DNA of 7,732 nucleotides from Candidatus Scatomorpha stercoravium (GCA_018716005.1 DVKN01000237.1:1-7732); one strand, 5' to 3'. Positions 1 through 6,526 are shown, numbered from the stretch's first letter. Translations and numbers: made by a program. Notes: generated from the letters alone by a model not told the origin.

Positions 1-699
1 ATGAACATCGTCACCCTGCCCAAGACCATAGACAACGACATCTACGGCACGGACACCACCTTCGGCTTCCAGAGCGCCGTGGACATCGGCACGAACGTCA
101 TAGACTACATCCACTCCACCGCGAGCAGCCACTCCCGCGTCTTCCTCGTCGAGCTCATGGGCCGCGACGCCGGCTGGCTCACGCTCAACGCGGGCATCGC
201 CTCGGGCGCGGACATAATCCTGATACCCGAGATACCCTACAATATCGAGAAGGTCGCCGAGGCGCTCGAGGAGCGCCGCCGCTCCGGCCGCAACTTCTCC
301 ATCATCGCCGTGGCCGAGGGCGCCGTCAGCGACACGGACGCCGTCATGAGCGAGGAGGAGCGCCGCCGCGCCAAGGAGCAGAGCCGCCACTCCACAATAT
401 CCTACCGCATCGCGAGCGAGCTCGAGGAGATGACCGGCCAGGAGACCCGCGTCACCGTGCCCGGCCACTATCAGAGGGGCGGCCCTCCCTGCCCCTACGA
501 CCGCGTGCTGGCCACCCAGTTCGGCACCGCCGCCGCGCACCTTATTATGAACAAGCAGTACGCCACTATGGTCGGCATCCGCAACGGGCAGATAGTCTCC
601 GTCCCGCTCGAGGACGCGGCCAGCCGCACCAAGTTCCTGCCCACCGACCACCCGCTTATCCAGGTCGCCAGGGACATCGGCATCCGCTTCGGCGACTGA
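1..699 (+). CDS. 6-phosphofructokinase, Lys-type (PPi/mixed-substrate clade), N-terminus cut by window edge
   Basis: Phosphorylates fructose 6-phosphate to fructose 1,6-bisphosphate in cytoplasmic glycolysis. The 232 visible residues begin just before the catalytic loop PKTIDND (residues 7-13), where the first Asp (11) is the catalytic base. Next come the substrate-binding stretches TASSHSR (40-46) and MGRDAGW (53-59), and the C-terminal HYQRGGPP...DRVLATQFG block (157-175). A Lys precedes TIDND where E. coli PfkA has Gly; this Lys marks the pyrophosphate-dependent and mixed-substrate families. The second donor-deciding residue (Gly or Asp in the GGD loop, E. coli position 104) lies before the window, so ATP versus PPi use is undecided. 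The Met at position 1 is internal: family members carry roughly 110-120 residues ahead of this point. The gene ends at a terminator hairpin and converges on the AraC-type gene. The family call is secure; the phosphoryl donor is not. Confidence 0.93.
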   Translation: MNIVTLPKTIDNDIYGTDTTFGFQSAVDIGTNVIDYIHSTASSHSRVFLVELMGRDAGWLTLNAGIASGADIILIPEIPYNIEKVAEALEERRRSGRNFSIIAVAEGAVSDTDAVMSEEERRRAKEQSRHSTISYRIASELEEMTGQETRVTVPGHYQRGGPPCPYDRVLATQFGTAAAHLIMNKQYATMVGIRNGQIVSVPLEDAASRTKFLPTDHPLIQVARDIGIRFGD

Positions 700-715
700 T
701 ATACGTACAGCCAAA

Positions 716-746
716 CCCCCGGGACCGCGCGGTTCCGGGGGCTTTT
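716..746 (+). terminator. Rho-independent terminator, shared by convergent genes
   Basis: An 11-bp GC-rich stem (716-726 pairing with 731-741, one G-T pair) closes a GCGC loop and is followed by CTTTT. It starts 16 bases after the phosphofructokinase stop. The minus-strand regulator's stop codon (746-748) abuts it, so it probably terminates that transcript too, though the T-run in that direction is only TTT. Confidence 0.85.
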
Positions 747-1615
747 CATATCCTCTGCTTGCGGAAGGCCGAGGGGGTTATGCCCTCGCGGCTCTTGAAG
801 AGGTAGAGGAAGTGGTTGATATTCGGTATGCCCACGAGCTGGCCTATGTCGGCTATCGTGCGCCCGGAGTCCACGAGCAGGCTCTTGGCGCGGTCGAGCC
901 GCAGGTCTATGAGGTAGTCGTTGGGGCTCTTGCCTATATAGCGCTTGAACTCGCGCGACATATGGTACTTGCTTATGCCGAAGCTGCGCGAGAGCGCGTC
1001 GAGCGTTATCTGCGAGGCGTAGTTGCGGTCTATGTAGCTCTGGATGGCGACGATGATGTCCGGCACTATCACCTGCTTGGCCGAGGCGCTCACCAGGGCG
1101 AGATCGACCTCGACGAAAAGGCTCAGCAGCAGGTGCGCGTACATGCTGTCGGGCTCCGGCGTCTGCTCCGTGCGCGGGCTCAGGAGCTGCCAGATGAGCG
1201 AGCGGAAGCGCGTGCCGGCCCCGAAGGTGAGCTGCACGGCGCGGCCCAGGTCCAGCGCGGCGCAGAGGCTCTCGAAGAGCTTGGAGCGCATATGCCCCTG
1301 GACGCGCACGAAGGCGCACTCCCAGGGCTTGCCAGGGGCCGCGCGCAGCTGCACCCGGCGCGAGCAGTCCAGCCACACGCAGTCGTACTTGCGGCAGCGC
1401 AGGGCCCGCCCGTCCGTCACCGCGTCGCCCTCGCCGGAGAGCGAGTAGCACATCAGCGTGGCGTCGTCGCCGCGCACGGTGAAGCCCTCGGGCGGCACGA
1501 CGGCGCTGGTGAGGCGCACGAGGCCGATGCCGCTCTCGGGGTCGAGCCCCGCGTATGAGTGGATGAACTTGGAGTACTTGATGTCCGGGCCGGCGTGCTC
1601 CGGCCCCGCGGGCAC
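746..1615 (-). CDS. AraC-family transcriptional regulator (start uncertain, probably longer)
   Basis: Cytoplasmic DNA-binding regulator, 289 residues from the GTG at 1615. The C-terminus is a standard AraC double helix-turn-helix. The first helix-turn-helix is around residues 203-224 (ITLDALSRSFGISKYHMSRE) and the second around 251-274 (TIADIGQLVGIPNINHFLYL). The family-typical FK..GITPSAFRK tail closes the protein. Residues about 25-110 look like the beta-rich cupin-type sensor domain of this family, which would bind a small ligand. The GTG start is doubtful because an AGGAGG sits only 2 bases before it. The same frame stays open upstream to a stop at 1811-1813 and encodes protein-like sequence there with the same codon habits (see findings). 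The gene is divergent from the acyl-CoA dehydrogenase operon, with half-sites between them, which makes it that operon's probable regulator. The ligand is unknown. Confidence 0.9.
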   Translation of the reverse strand: MPAGPEHAGPDIKYSKFIHSYAGLDPESGIGLVRLTSAVVPPEGFTVRGDDATLMCYSLSGEGDAVTDGRALRCRKYDCVWLDCSRRVQLRAAPGKPWECAFVRVQGHMRSKLFESLCAALDLGRAVQLTFGAGTRFRSLIWQLLSPRTEQTPEPDSMYAHLLLSLFVEVDLALVSASAKQVIVPDIIVAIQSYIDRNYASQITLDALSRSFGISKYHMSREFKRYIGKSPNDYLIDLRLDRAKSLLVDSGRTIADIGQLVGIPNINHFLYLFKSREGITPSAFRKQRI

Positions 1616-1789
1616 GACCTCCTCATATTCCTCGCCCTCCAGCGAGCGCGAGATGAAGAGCTCGAGGTAGTCCTCCTCGTCCGAGGCGGCGCTCCCCGGC
1701 TCCTCCTCGGGGTCGGCGGCGCGCTCTATGAAGTCGCGCAGGTAGTCCTCCAGCTGGTCGCCCCCGCCGGCGATAAACGAATCCCCAAT
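1616..1789 (-). other. Probable N-terminal coding extension of the AraC-type regulator
   Basis: The minus-strand frame of the regulator continues for 58 more codons above the GTG at 1615. It reads as an acidic, plausible protein segment including LEDYLRDFIERAADP and DEEDYLELFISRS, with GC-ending codons like the rest of the gene. There is no in-frame ATG, GTG or TTG in the extension. The best non-canonical starts are CTG at 1753, with a GGCGGGGG stretch 7 bases ahead (335 residues in total), and ATT at 1789, with an AGGGGG 12 bases ahead (347 residues). A small assembly error hiding a normal start is equally possible. Confidence 0.55.
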
Positions 1790-1875
1790 GAAGGCTGACC
1801 GCCCCCTCTCTCAAGCAAAATATATAGAAATCAGACGCCGCGCCGGGCGGCCGAATCCCGTTTCCGCATCTTTTT

Positions 1876-1913
1876 GCGGCCTGAAGCGGCGCGCGAGCGC
1901 CGCAAAAGCGGCC
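1876..1913 (-). other. GC-rich hairpin cluster in the regulator's 5' leader
   Basis: A 7-bp perfect stem (1886-1892 with 1897-1903) is flanked by further GCGGC/GCCGC copies at 1876-1880 and 1908-1912 that can pair with its arms in place of each other. No T-run follows on either strand, so it does not look like a terminator. If the minus-strand promoter at 1954-1982 is used, this lies in the untranslated leader of the regulator mRNA. Confidence 0.4.
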
Positions 1914-1953
1914 CCGCGCCCACCTGTCGGCGCAATTCAAATTGGACAAGATT

Positions 1954-1982
1954 ATTATAAATCAAACATAAACCCCCGTCAA
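1954..1982 (-). promoter_or_regulatory. Sigma-70-type promoter for the AraC-type regulator
   Basis: On the minus strand, -35 TTGACG (1982-1977) and -10 TATAAT (1959-1954) are separated by exactly 17 bp in an AT-rich stretch. Only one base departs from consensus. Transcription would start near 1947, giving a leader of roughly 160 to 330 bases depending on which start codon is real. Confidence 0.75.
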
Positions 1983-2028
1983 TAAGTTAAAAATGAATAA
2001 AATATGGCGGACGCGGCGTTAATAAACG

Positions 2029-2059
2029 TTATATTGCTGACAATCCATATATCTTGCTG
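2029..2059 (+). promoter_or_regulatory. Tandem half-site pair A, candidate AraC-type operator
   Basis: TTATATTGCTG (2029-2039) and ATATCTTGCTG (2049-2059) match at 9 of 11 positions in direct orientation, 20 bp apart start to start, about two helical turns. That is the geometry AraC-family proteins use, with two DNA-binding domains contacting successive direct repeats. This pair is distal to the operon promoter and about 47 bp from the regulator's own -35 box, so it could serve autoregulation or looping. Confidence 0.55.
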
Positions 2060-2084
2060 AATTTTGGTGGTCAATTCTTTAACG

Positions 2085-2116
2085 CAGCAAGATATAGAGA
2101 ATTTCCAGCATCATAT
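2085..2116 (-). promoter_or_regulatory. Tandem half-site pair B, candidate activator site next to the operon -35
   Basis: CAGCAAGATAT (2085-2095) and CAGCATCATAT (2106-2116) match at 9 of 11 positions, 21 bp apart, in the orientation opposite to pair A. The inner copies of the two pairs form a perfect 12-bp inverted repeat (2048-2059 with 2085-2096). Pair B ends four bases before the operon -35 hexamer, the position from which AraC-type activators commonly contact RNA polymerase. Confidence 0.6.
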
Positions 2117-2120
2117 CTGA

Positions 2121-2149
2121 TTGAGTTTCCGGGGCGCAAGTGTGATAAT
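2121..2149 (+). promoter_or_regulatory. Promoter of the acyl-CoA dehydrogenase operon
   Basis: -35 TTGAGT (2121-2126), a 17-bp spacer and -10 GATAAT (2144-2149), with TGT just before the -10 as in extended -10 promoters. Start of transcription is expected near 2156, giving a leader of about 50 bases. The leader includes a small GGGG/CCCC hairpin (2161-2174) before the AGGAGG at 2192. Confidence 0.65.
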
Positions 2150-2158
2150 CAAATCACA
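2141..2158. promoter_or_regulatory. Inverted repeat TGTGAT-N6-ATCACA over the -10
   Basis: Perfect 6-bp arms (2141-2146 and 2153-2158) straddle the -10 box and probable transcription start, a position suited to a repressor. It resembles a CRP/FNR-type half-site, but the spacer is two bases longer than in the E. coli CRP consensus. The protein that would bind it is unknown. Confidence 0.4.
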
Positions 2159-2205
2159 AAGGGGCCGAGACCCCGAAATGAATCTAAGCTCAGGAGGCTG
2201 GAACA

Positions 2206-3345
2206 ATGACTTTTAACTTCACCGAAGAGCAGGTAATGATCCGCGACATGGTGCGCGAGTTCACCAAGAAAGAGGTCGAGCCCCGCGACAAGTGGATGGA
2301 CGAGAACGGCTTTGACTATGATCTGCACAAGAAGCTCACTCAGGCCGGCCTGATGGGCATCCACCTCGACGAGAAGTACGGCGGCGGCGGCGGCGACGCG
2401 GTCACGAGCATCATCGTTATCCACGAGCTCGCCAAGGGCAGCGCCAGCGTCGCGCTCTTCCTCGACGCCAACTGGCTCGCCTGCGACCTCATACTCTACC
2501 ACGGCAGCGAGGCCCAGAAGGACAAGTACCTCCCGCAGGCCGCCCAGGGCAAGATTTTTGCCTTCGGCCTCACCGAGAGCAGCGCCGGCAGCGACGCCGC
2601 CGGCATCAAGAGCACCTGCACCCCCGCCGAGGACGGCGGCTGGATACTCAACGGCGGCAAGGCCTGGATAACCAACTCCGGCGTCGCCGACTACTACATC
2701 ATCCTCGCCAAGACCGACCCCGAGGCCGGCAACAAGGGCATCAGCGCCTTCATCGTCCCGAAGGACGCCGAGGGCCTCACCGTCGGCAAGTTCGAGGACA
2801 AGATGGGCATGCGCGGCAGCGCGACCTGCGAGCTCAGCTTCGACAACATCCACCTGCCCGCCGACGCCCTGCTGGGCAGCACCGGCATGGGCTTCAAGAT
2901 GGCCATGCAGGCCCTCGACGGCGCGCGCATCTCCATCGGCGCCATCGCCGCCGGCCTCTCCGAGCACGCCATGACGATTGCCAAGAATTACGCCAACGAG
3001 CGCTACACCTTCGGCAAGCCCATCGCCAAGCACCAGGGCGTCCAGTTCAAGTTCGCCGACATGAGCGCCGAGATTCGCGCCATGGAGCTCCTCACCTACG
3101 ACACCGCCCGCATGAAGGCCGAGGGCAAGCGTCACACCCTCGAGGCCGCGCAGACCAAGCTCTTCTCCGGCACCCGCTGCACGCAGATCTGCCTGGAGTG
3201 CCAGCAGGTCCTCGGCGGCAACGGCTACTCCAAGGAGTACCACGTCGAGCGCTTCGTCCGCGACGCGAAGCTCCTCGAGATAGGCGAGGGCACCAACGAG
3301 ATACTCCGTATGCTGATTGGCGGCACCGTCCTGGCCCAGAAGTAA
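2206..3345 (+). CDS. Acyl-CoA dehydrogenase / enoyl-CoA reductase, ETF-linked
   Basis: Cytoplasmic FAD enzyme of 379 residues, the usual length for the butyryl-CoA dehydrogenase type. It interconverts an acyl-CoA and its 2,3-enoyl-CoA, exchanging electrons with ETF. The N-terminal helical domain is about 1-115. The FAD/substrate motif FGLTESSAGSD spans 120-130 and WITNSG 154-159. The C-terminal helical domain carries the family arginine segment ERYTFGKPI (265-273) and QVLGGNGY (334-341). Glu361 in IGEGTNEI is at the catalytic-base position used by short-chain and butyryl-CoA dehydrogenases. AGGAGG lies 8 bases before the ATG. As first gene of an operon with EtfBA and a CaiB-type CoA-transferase, it probably works as an enoyl-CoA reductase in anaerobic metabolism, comparable in role to CaiA or phenylacrylyl-CoA reductase. 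The substrate is not evident, and simple butyryl-CoA dehydrogenase activity is possible. Confidence 0.93.
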   Translation: MTFNFTEEQVMIRDMVREFTKKEVEPRDKWMDENGFDYDLHKKLTQAGLMGIHLDEKYGGGGGDAVTSIIVIHELAKGSASVALFLDANWLACDLILYHGSEAQKDKYLPQAAQGKIFAFGLTESSAGSDAAGIKSTCTPAEDGGWILNGGKAWITNSGVADYYIILAKTDPEAGNKGISAFIVPKDAEGLTVGKFEDKMGMRGSATCELSFDNIHLPADALLGSTGMGFKMAMQALDGARISIGAIAAGLSEHAMTIAKNYANERYTFGKPIAKHQGVQFKFADMSAEIRAMELLTYDTARMKAEGKRHTLEAAQTKLFSGTRCTQICLECQQVLGGNGYSKEYHVERFVRDAKLLEIGEGTNEILRMLIGGTVLAQK

Positions 3346-3365
3346 GTCCCGCGCAGCGCAGCCCG

Positions 3366-3394
3366 GCGGGGGGCGCGGCGCCGCAGCCCCCCCG
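3366..3394 (+). other. Intercistronic GC hairpin between acyl-CoA dehydrogenase gene and etfB
   Basis: A G-run arm (3367-3374) can pair with a C-run arm (3386-3394), enclosing the self-complementary GCGGCGCCGC (3375-3384). It is the only sizeable structure in the 75-base gap. No T-run follows, so it is more likely an mRNA-stabilising or partial attenuating structure than a full terminator. Confidence 0.55.
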
Positions 3395-3420
3395 CGAATT
3401 AAGTTAATTGGAGAGAGACA

Positions 3421-4206
3421 ATGAAGATAATCGTATTCGTAAAGCAGGTCCCGGACACGGACGACGTCAAGCTCGACCCGAAAACCGGCAACCTGATGCG
3501 CGAGGGCGTGCAGAGCATCATGAACCCCCTCGACGCCAACGCCGTTGAGACCGCGCTGCGGCTCAAGGAGAAATACGGCGGCACGGTCGTCGCCGTCAGC
3601 ATGGGCCCCCCGCAGGCCGACGACGTGCTCAAGAAGGCCCTCGCCATGGGCTGCGACGAGAGCGCCCTGCTCTCCGACCGCGCCCTCGGCGGCGCCGACA
3701 CCCTGGCCACCGGCTATCCGCTCGCCAAGGCGGCGGAGAAGATAGGCGGCTACGACCTGCTTATCTGCGGCCGCCACGCCACCGACGCCGAGACCGCCCA
3801 GACCGGCCCCATCATCGCCGCCTTCCTCGGCATCCCGCAGGTCACGCTCTGCGGCGAGGTCGAGATTGAGGACGGCTGGGCCGTCTGCGAGAGGCTGCTG
3901 CCCGACCGCACCGAGAAGGTCAAGGTAAAGCTCCCCGCGCTCATAACCGTCTGCGCCGAGGCGAACGAGCCGCGCTACGCGACGCCGATAGGCATCATGA
4001 AGGCGCTCAAGAAGCCGCGCTACACCTGGAACGCCGCCGACCTCGGCTGCGAGCCGGACATGATAGGCATCCCCGGCTCCCCCAGCTCCAACAAGCGCAT
4101 CTTCGAGCCGCCCAAGCGCAACACCGACACCACGTATTTCACCGGCGAGCCCGAGGCCGTGGCGAAGGCCATAGCCGACGTGCTCGAGGCCGAGCACATC
4201 ATTTGA
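3421..4206 (+). CDS. etfB: Electron transfer flavoprotein beta subunit
   Basis: The 261-residue ETF beta subunit pairs with EtfA and carries electrons to or from the acyl-CoA dehydrogenase. The N-terminus MKIIVFVKQVPDT is typical, as is the NPLDANAVETALRLKE segment (35-50). GRHATDAETAQTGP (117-130) corresponds to the nucleotide-binding loop, and ANEPRYATPIGIMKALKKP (181-199) is the EtfB signature region. In characterised bifurcating ETFs this loop, commonly DGDTAQVGP, helps hold a second FAD. Here it reads DAETAQTGP, so whether the protein bifurcates or simply binds AMP is open. GGAGAG precedes the ATG. The stop at 4204-4206 overlaps the ribosome binding site of etfA, indicating translational coupling. 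Confidence 0.95.
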   Translation: MKIIVFVKQVPDTDDVKLDPKTGNLMREGVQSIMNPLDANAVETALRLKEKYGGTVVAVSMGPPQADDVLKKALAMGCDESALLSDRALGGADTLATGYPLAKAAEKIGGYDLLICGRHATDAETAQTGPIIAAFLGIPQVTLCGEVEIEDGWAVCERLLPDRTEKVKVKLPALITVCAEANEPRYATPIGIMKALKKPRYTWNAADLGCEPDMIGIPGSPSSNKRIFEPPKRNTDTTYFTGEPEAVAKAIADVLEAEHII

Positions 4207-4219
4207 GGAGGCGGACAGC

Positions 4220-5230
4220 ATGACAAAAGAAGAGTGCAAGGGCATCTGGGTGTTCGCCGAGCAGGAAAACGGCGTCCTCTCCGGCACCGACTTCGAGCTG
4301 CTCGCCAAGGCCCACGACCTCAAGGCCAAGCTCGGCGGAACCGACACCGTCACCGCCGTCCTCCTGGGCGGCAACGTCTCCGGCCTCGCCGACACGCTCT
4401 ACGCCTACGGCGCGGAGCAGGTGATACTCGCCGAGCACCCGAACCTCGCTCAGTACAGCGCGAGGCCCTACGAGAAGGTCCTCGTCGAGCTCGCCAGCAA
4501 GCATAAGCCGAGCATATTCCTCTTCGCCGCGAGCCCGATAGGCCGCGACGTCGCCCCGCGCGTCATGTGCGCTCTGCGCACCGGCCTCACCGCCGACGCG
4601 ATAGACCTGGACGTCGACGAGGACGGGGTGTTCGTGCAGACCACGCCGAACTTCGGCGGCAACATACTCAGCCACATCGTCATTCTCGAGAAGCGCCCGC
4701 AGATGGTCACCGTCCATCCCAAGGTCTTCGAGCCCCTCGAGCCCAGGGCCGGCGCGTCCGGCGAGCTCATAACCGAGAGCGTCGAGGTCGAGGCCGACGA
4801 CGGCTACGTCGTGCTCGAGACGAGCATGAAGAAGTTCGAGGGCAAGCCCATAGACGAGTGCGACGTGCTCGTGGCCGGCGGCCGCGGCATAAAGAGCGAG
4901 GAGGATCTCGCCCAGCTCCGCGAGCTCGCGGAGCTCCTCGGCGGCGAGCTCGCCTGCTCGAGGCCCCTCAACGACAACGGCTGGATGCCGCACGAGGACC
5001 AGATAGGCCAGAGCGGCACCACCGTCAAGCCCAAGTTCATACTCAACGTCGCCATCTCCGGCTCCGTCCAGTACCTCGCCGGAATGCAGAACTCCGGCTG
5101 CATCATGAGCATCAACCACACCGCGAGCGCGCCCATCTACGACGTCTCGCACTACGGCGCGGTAATGGATTACCGCAGGGTCATCCCCGCGCTGATAGCC
5201 GAAATAAAGGCCCGCAAGGCCAAACAATAA
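4220..5230 (+). CDS. etfA: Electron transfer flavoprotein alpha subunit, divergent FAD-site residues
   Basis: The 336-residue EtfA supplies the mobile FAD domain of the heterodimer. The N-terminal domain (WVFAEQ, 10-15; SPIGRDVAPRV, 105-115) is followed by a C-terminal flavin domain containing GGRG (220-223), ACSRPL (245-250), IGQSG (262-266) and AISGSVQYLAGM (278-289). Several usually conserved positions differ. The His of ISG-x-x-QH is Tyr285. The Arg of TVRP is His166. The INKD stretch reads INHT (298-301), and ADYG reads SHYG (309-313). The fold and partner are clear, but flavin potential may differ from textbook ETFs. The start ATG is 9 bases after GAGGAGG. The gene lies 13 bases after etfB and 25 bases before the CoA-transferase gene. 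Confidence 0.95.
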   Translation: MTKEECKGIWVFAEQENGVLSGTDFELLAKAHDLKAKLGGTDTVTAVLLGGNVSGLADTLYAYGAEQVILAEHPNLAQYSARPYEKVLVELASKHKPSIFLFAASPIGRDVAPRVMCALRTGLTADAIDLDVDEDGVFVQTTPNFGGNILSHIVILEKRPQMVTVHPKVFEPLEPRAGASGELITESVEVEADDGYVVLETSMKKFEGKPIDECDVLVAGGRGIKSEEDLAQLRELAELLGGELACSRPLNDNGWMPHEDQIGQSGTTVKPKFILNVAISGSVQYLAGMQNSGCIMSINHTASAPIYDVSHYGAVMDYRRVIPALIAEIKARKAKQ

Positions 5231-5255
5231 TCAACGCAAAAAAGGAGAACGCAAA

Positions 5256-6512
5256 ATGAGCGATCGCAAGTTCATCATCCCCGAGTACGGCCCCTTTGCC
5301 GGAATGCGCGTCATCACCTCCGGCTCCCTCATCGCCATGCCCTTCGCGGCCACCATGCTGGCCGACTTCGGCGCCGAAGTTATCCACATCGAGCGCCCCG
5401 GCGTGGGCGACACGCTGCGTATGCTCGCCCCCTTCGCCGAGGTCAACGGCAAGAAGGTCTCCACGGCCTGGGCCCAGGACGCGCGCAACAAGCTCAGCCT
5501 CTCCCTCGAGCTCAACCTCAAGCACCCCGAGGTCAAGGAGCTCTTCTACGGCCTCATCAGGGAGTCCGACATATACATGGAGAACATGGTCTGGCTCGAC
5601 AAGCTGGGCATCCATGACGAGGACCTGCTCGAGGTCAACCCCAAGCTCGTCATCGTCCACATCTCCGGCCTCGGCAACGCCAAGTTCGGCGGCCTGCCCA
5701 ACGTCTGCAACCGCGCGAGCTACGACATGATAGGCCAGGCCTTCTCCGGCTGGCTGTACCTGCAGGGCTTCAAGGACCGCGACCCCGTCGTCGCCAAGCC
5801 CTACATGAACGACTTCGTCTCCGCCTTCGCCGCCCTCTTCGGCACCCTCGCCGCCTACACCGTCGCCCAGCGCACCGGCAAGGGCCAGGTCGTCGACGTC
5901 GCCCAGTTCGAGGCGATGGCCCAGTATATGTGCGGCACCTACACGGGCTACACCATGGCCGGCGCCGTCAGCGAGCGCAGCGGCAACGCCTCCCCCGCCT
6001 TCCAGCCCTACGACCTCTTCAAGACGAAGGACGACGCCCTCGTCGCCCTGGGCGCCTTCGGCCCCGGCGTGTACAAGCGCTGCATCCAGGCTCTTGGCTT
6101 CGACCTCGAGTACTTCAACTATAAGGACTGCTCCTCCGGCGTCGAGGCCGTCGCGAGCCCCAAGGGCCGCGAGCTCAACGACAAGGTCGTCGAGTGGTGC
6201 GCGAACCACACCGCCGCCGAGATAGAGGACATCATGGAGGCCGCGAAGGTCCCCTGCTCCAAGGTCAACAACGCCAAGGACACCTTCGAGAACGAGCACT
6301 TCAAGTCCCGCGGCGACTGGATAAGCTACGAGGACCAGACCGTCGGCGCGGACATCACCGCCTTCGGCATCGCCCCCAAGCTCTCTGAGACCCCGGGCAA
6401 GGTCTGGCGCGGCGCCCCCAGCATGGGCCAGGACACCGAGGCCGTCCTCAAGACCATCCTCGGCTACGACGACGCCAAGATTGCCGAGCTCAAGGAGAAG
6501 AAGCTCATCTAA
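5256..6512 (+). CDS. Class III CoA-transferase, CaiB/BaiF family
   Basis: Moves CoA between an acyl-CoA donor and a free carboxylate acceptor through an aspartyl-CoA thioester; cytoplasmic, normally an interlocked dimer. The 418-residue length fits. FAGMRV...PFAATMLADFGAEVIHIE (about 14-46) is the Rossmann-like opening. NPKLVIVHISGLG (128-140) and YDMIGQAFSG (156-165) follow, and Asp186 in PYMNDF is the likely catalytic residue. TGKGQVVDVAQFEAM (207-221) and the tail PGKVWRGAPSMGQDT (380-394) closely resemble my recollection of E. coli CaiB (PGQIWRGMPSHGMDT), the carnitine/crotonobetaine enzyme. Other family III members act on cinnamate, bile acids, succinate or oxalate, so the substrate is not settled. 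AAAGGAG precedes the ATG. With the dehydrogenase it gives a ligase-free activation and reduction cycle. Confidence 0.92.
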   Translation: MSDRKFIIPEYGPFAGMRVITSGSLIAMPFAATMLADFGAEVIHIERPGVGDTLRMLAPFAEVNGKKVSTAWAQDARNKLSLSLELNLKHPEVKELFYGLIRESDIYMENMVWLDKLGIHDEDLLEVNPKLVIVHISGLGNAKFGGLPNVCNRASYDMIGQAFSGWLYLQGFKDRDPVVAKPYMNDFVSAFAALFGTLAAYTVAQRTGKGQVVDVAQFEAMAQYMCGTYTGYTMAGAVSERSGNASPAFQPYDLFKTKDDALVALGAFGPGVYKRCIQALGFDLEYFNYKDCSSGVEAVASPKGRELNDKVVEWCANHTAAEIEDIMEAAKVPCSKVNNAKDTFENEHFKSRGDWISYEDQTVGADITAFGIAPKLSETPGKVWRGAPSMGQDTEAVLKTILGYDDAKIAELKEKKLI

Positions 6513-6526
6513 AACCCGTATCCCGC

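Noticed and set aside
812..1558. Plus-strand open frames opposite the AraC-type gene
   Set aside because: The minus-strand product has an unmistakable double helix-turn-helix; the plus-strand translations have no domain features.
1623..1949. Minus-strand 108-codon frame with a TTG start near the regulator promoter
   Set aside because: Its start sits almost at the predicted transcript 5' end with no ribosome binding site. It runs out of frame through the probable N-terminal extension of the regulator and its product is Arg/Gly-rich.
2048..2096. The 12-bp inverted repeat as the ends of an insertion element or an attachment site
   Set aside because: Only 25 bases lie between the arms, there are no target duplications or recombinase gene, and each arm belongs to a tandem repeat pair beside a promoter, which fits an operator better.
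2149..4395. Very long minus-strand open frame (748 codons) across the dehydrogenase, etfB and the start of etfA
   Set aside because: It runs antisense to three clearly real genes, crosses an intergenic gap, and encodes low-complexity Gly/Ala/Val/Leu/Glu-rich sequence. Forward codons whose complements are stops (TTA, CTA, TCA) are rare in this GC-rich gene set, which keeps this frame open by chance.
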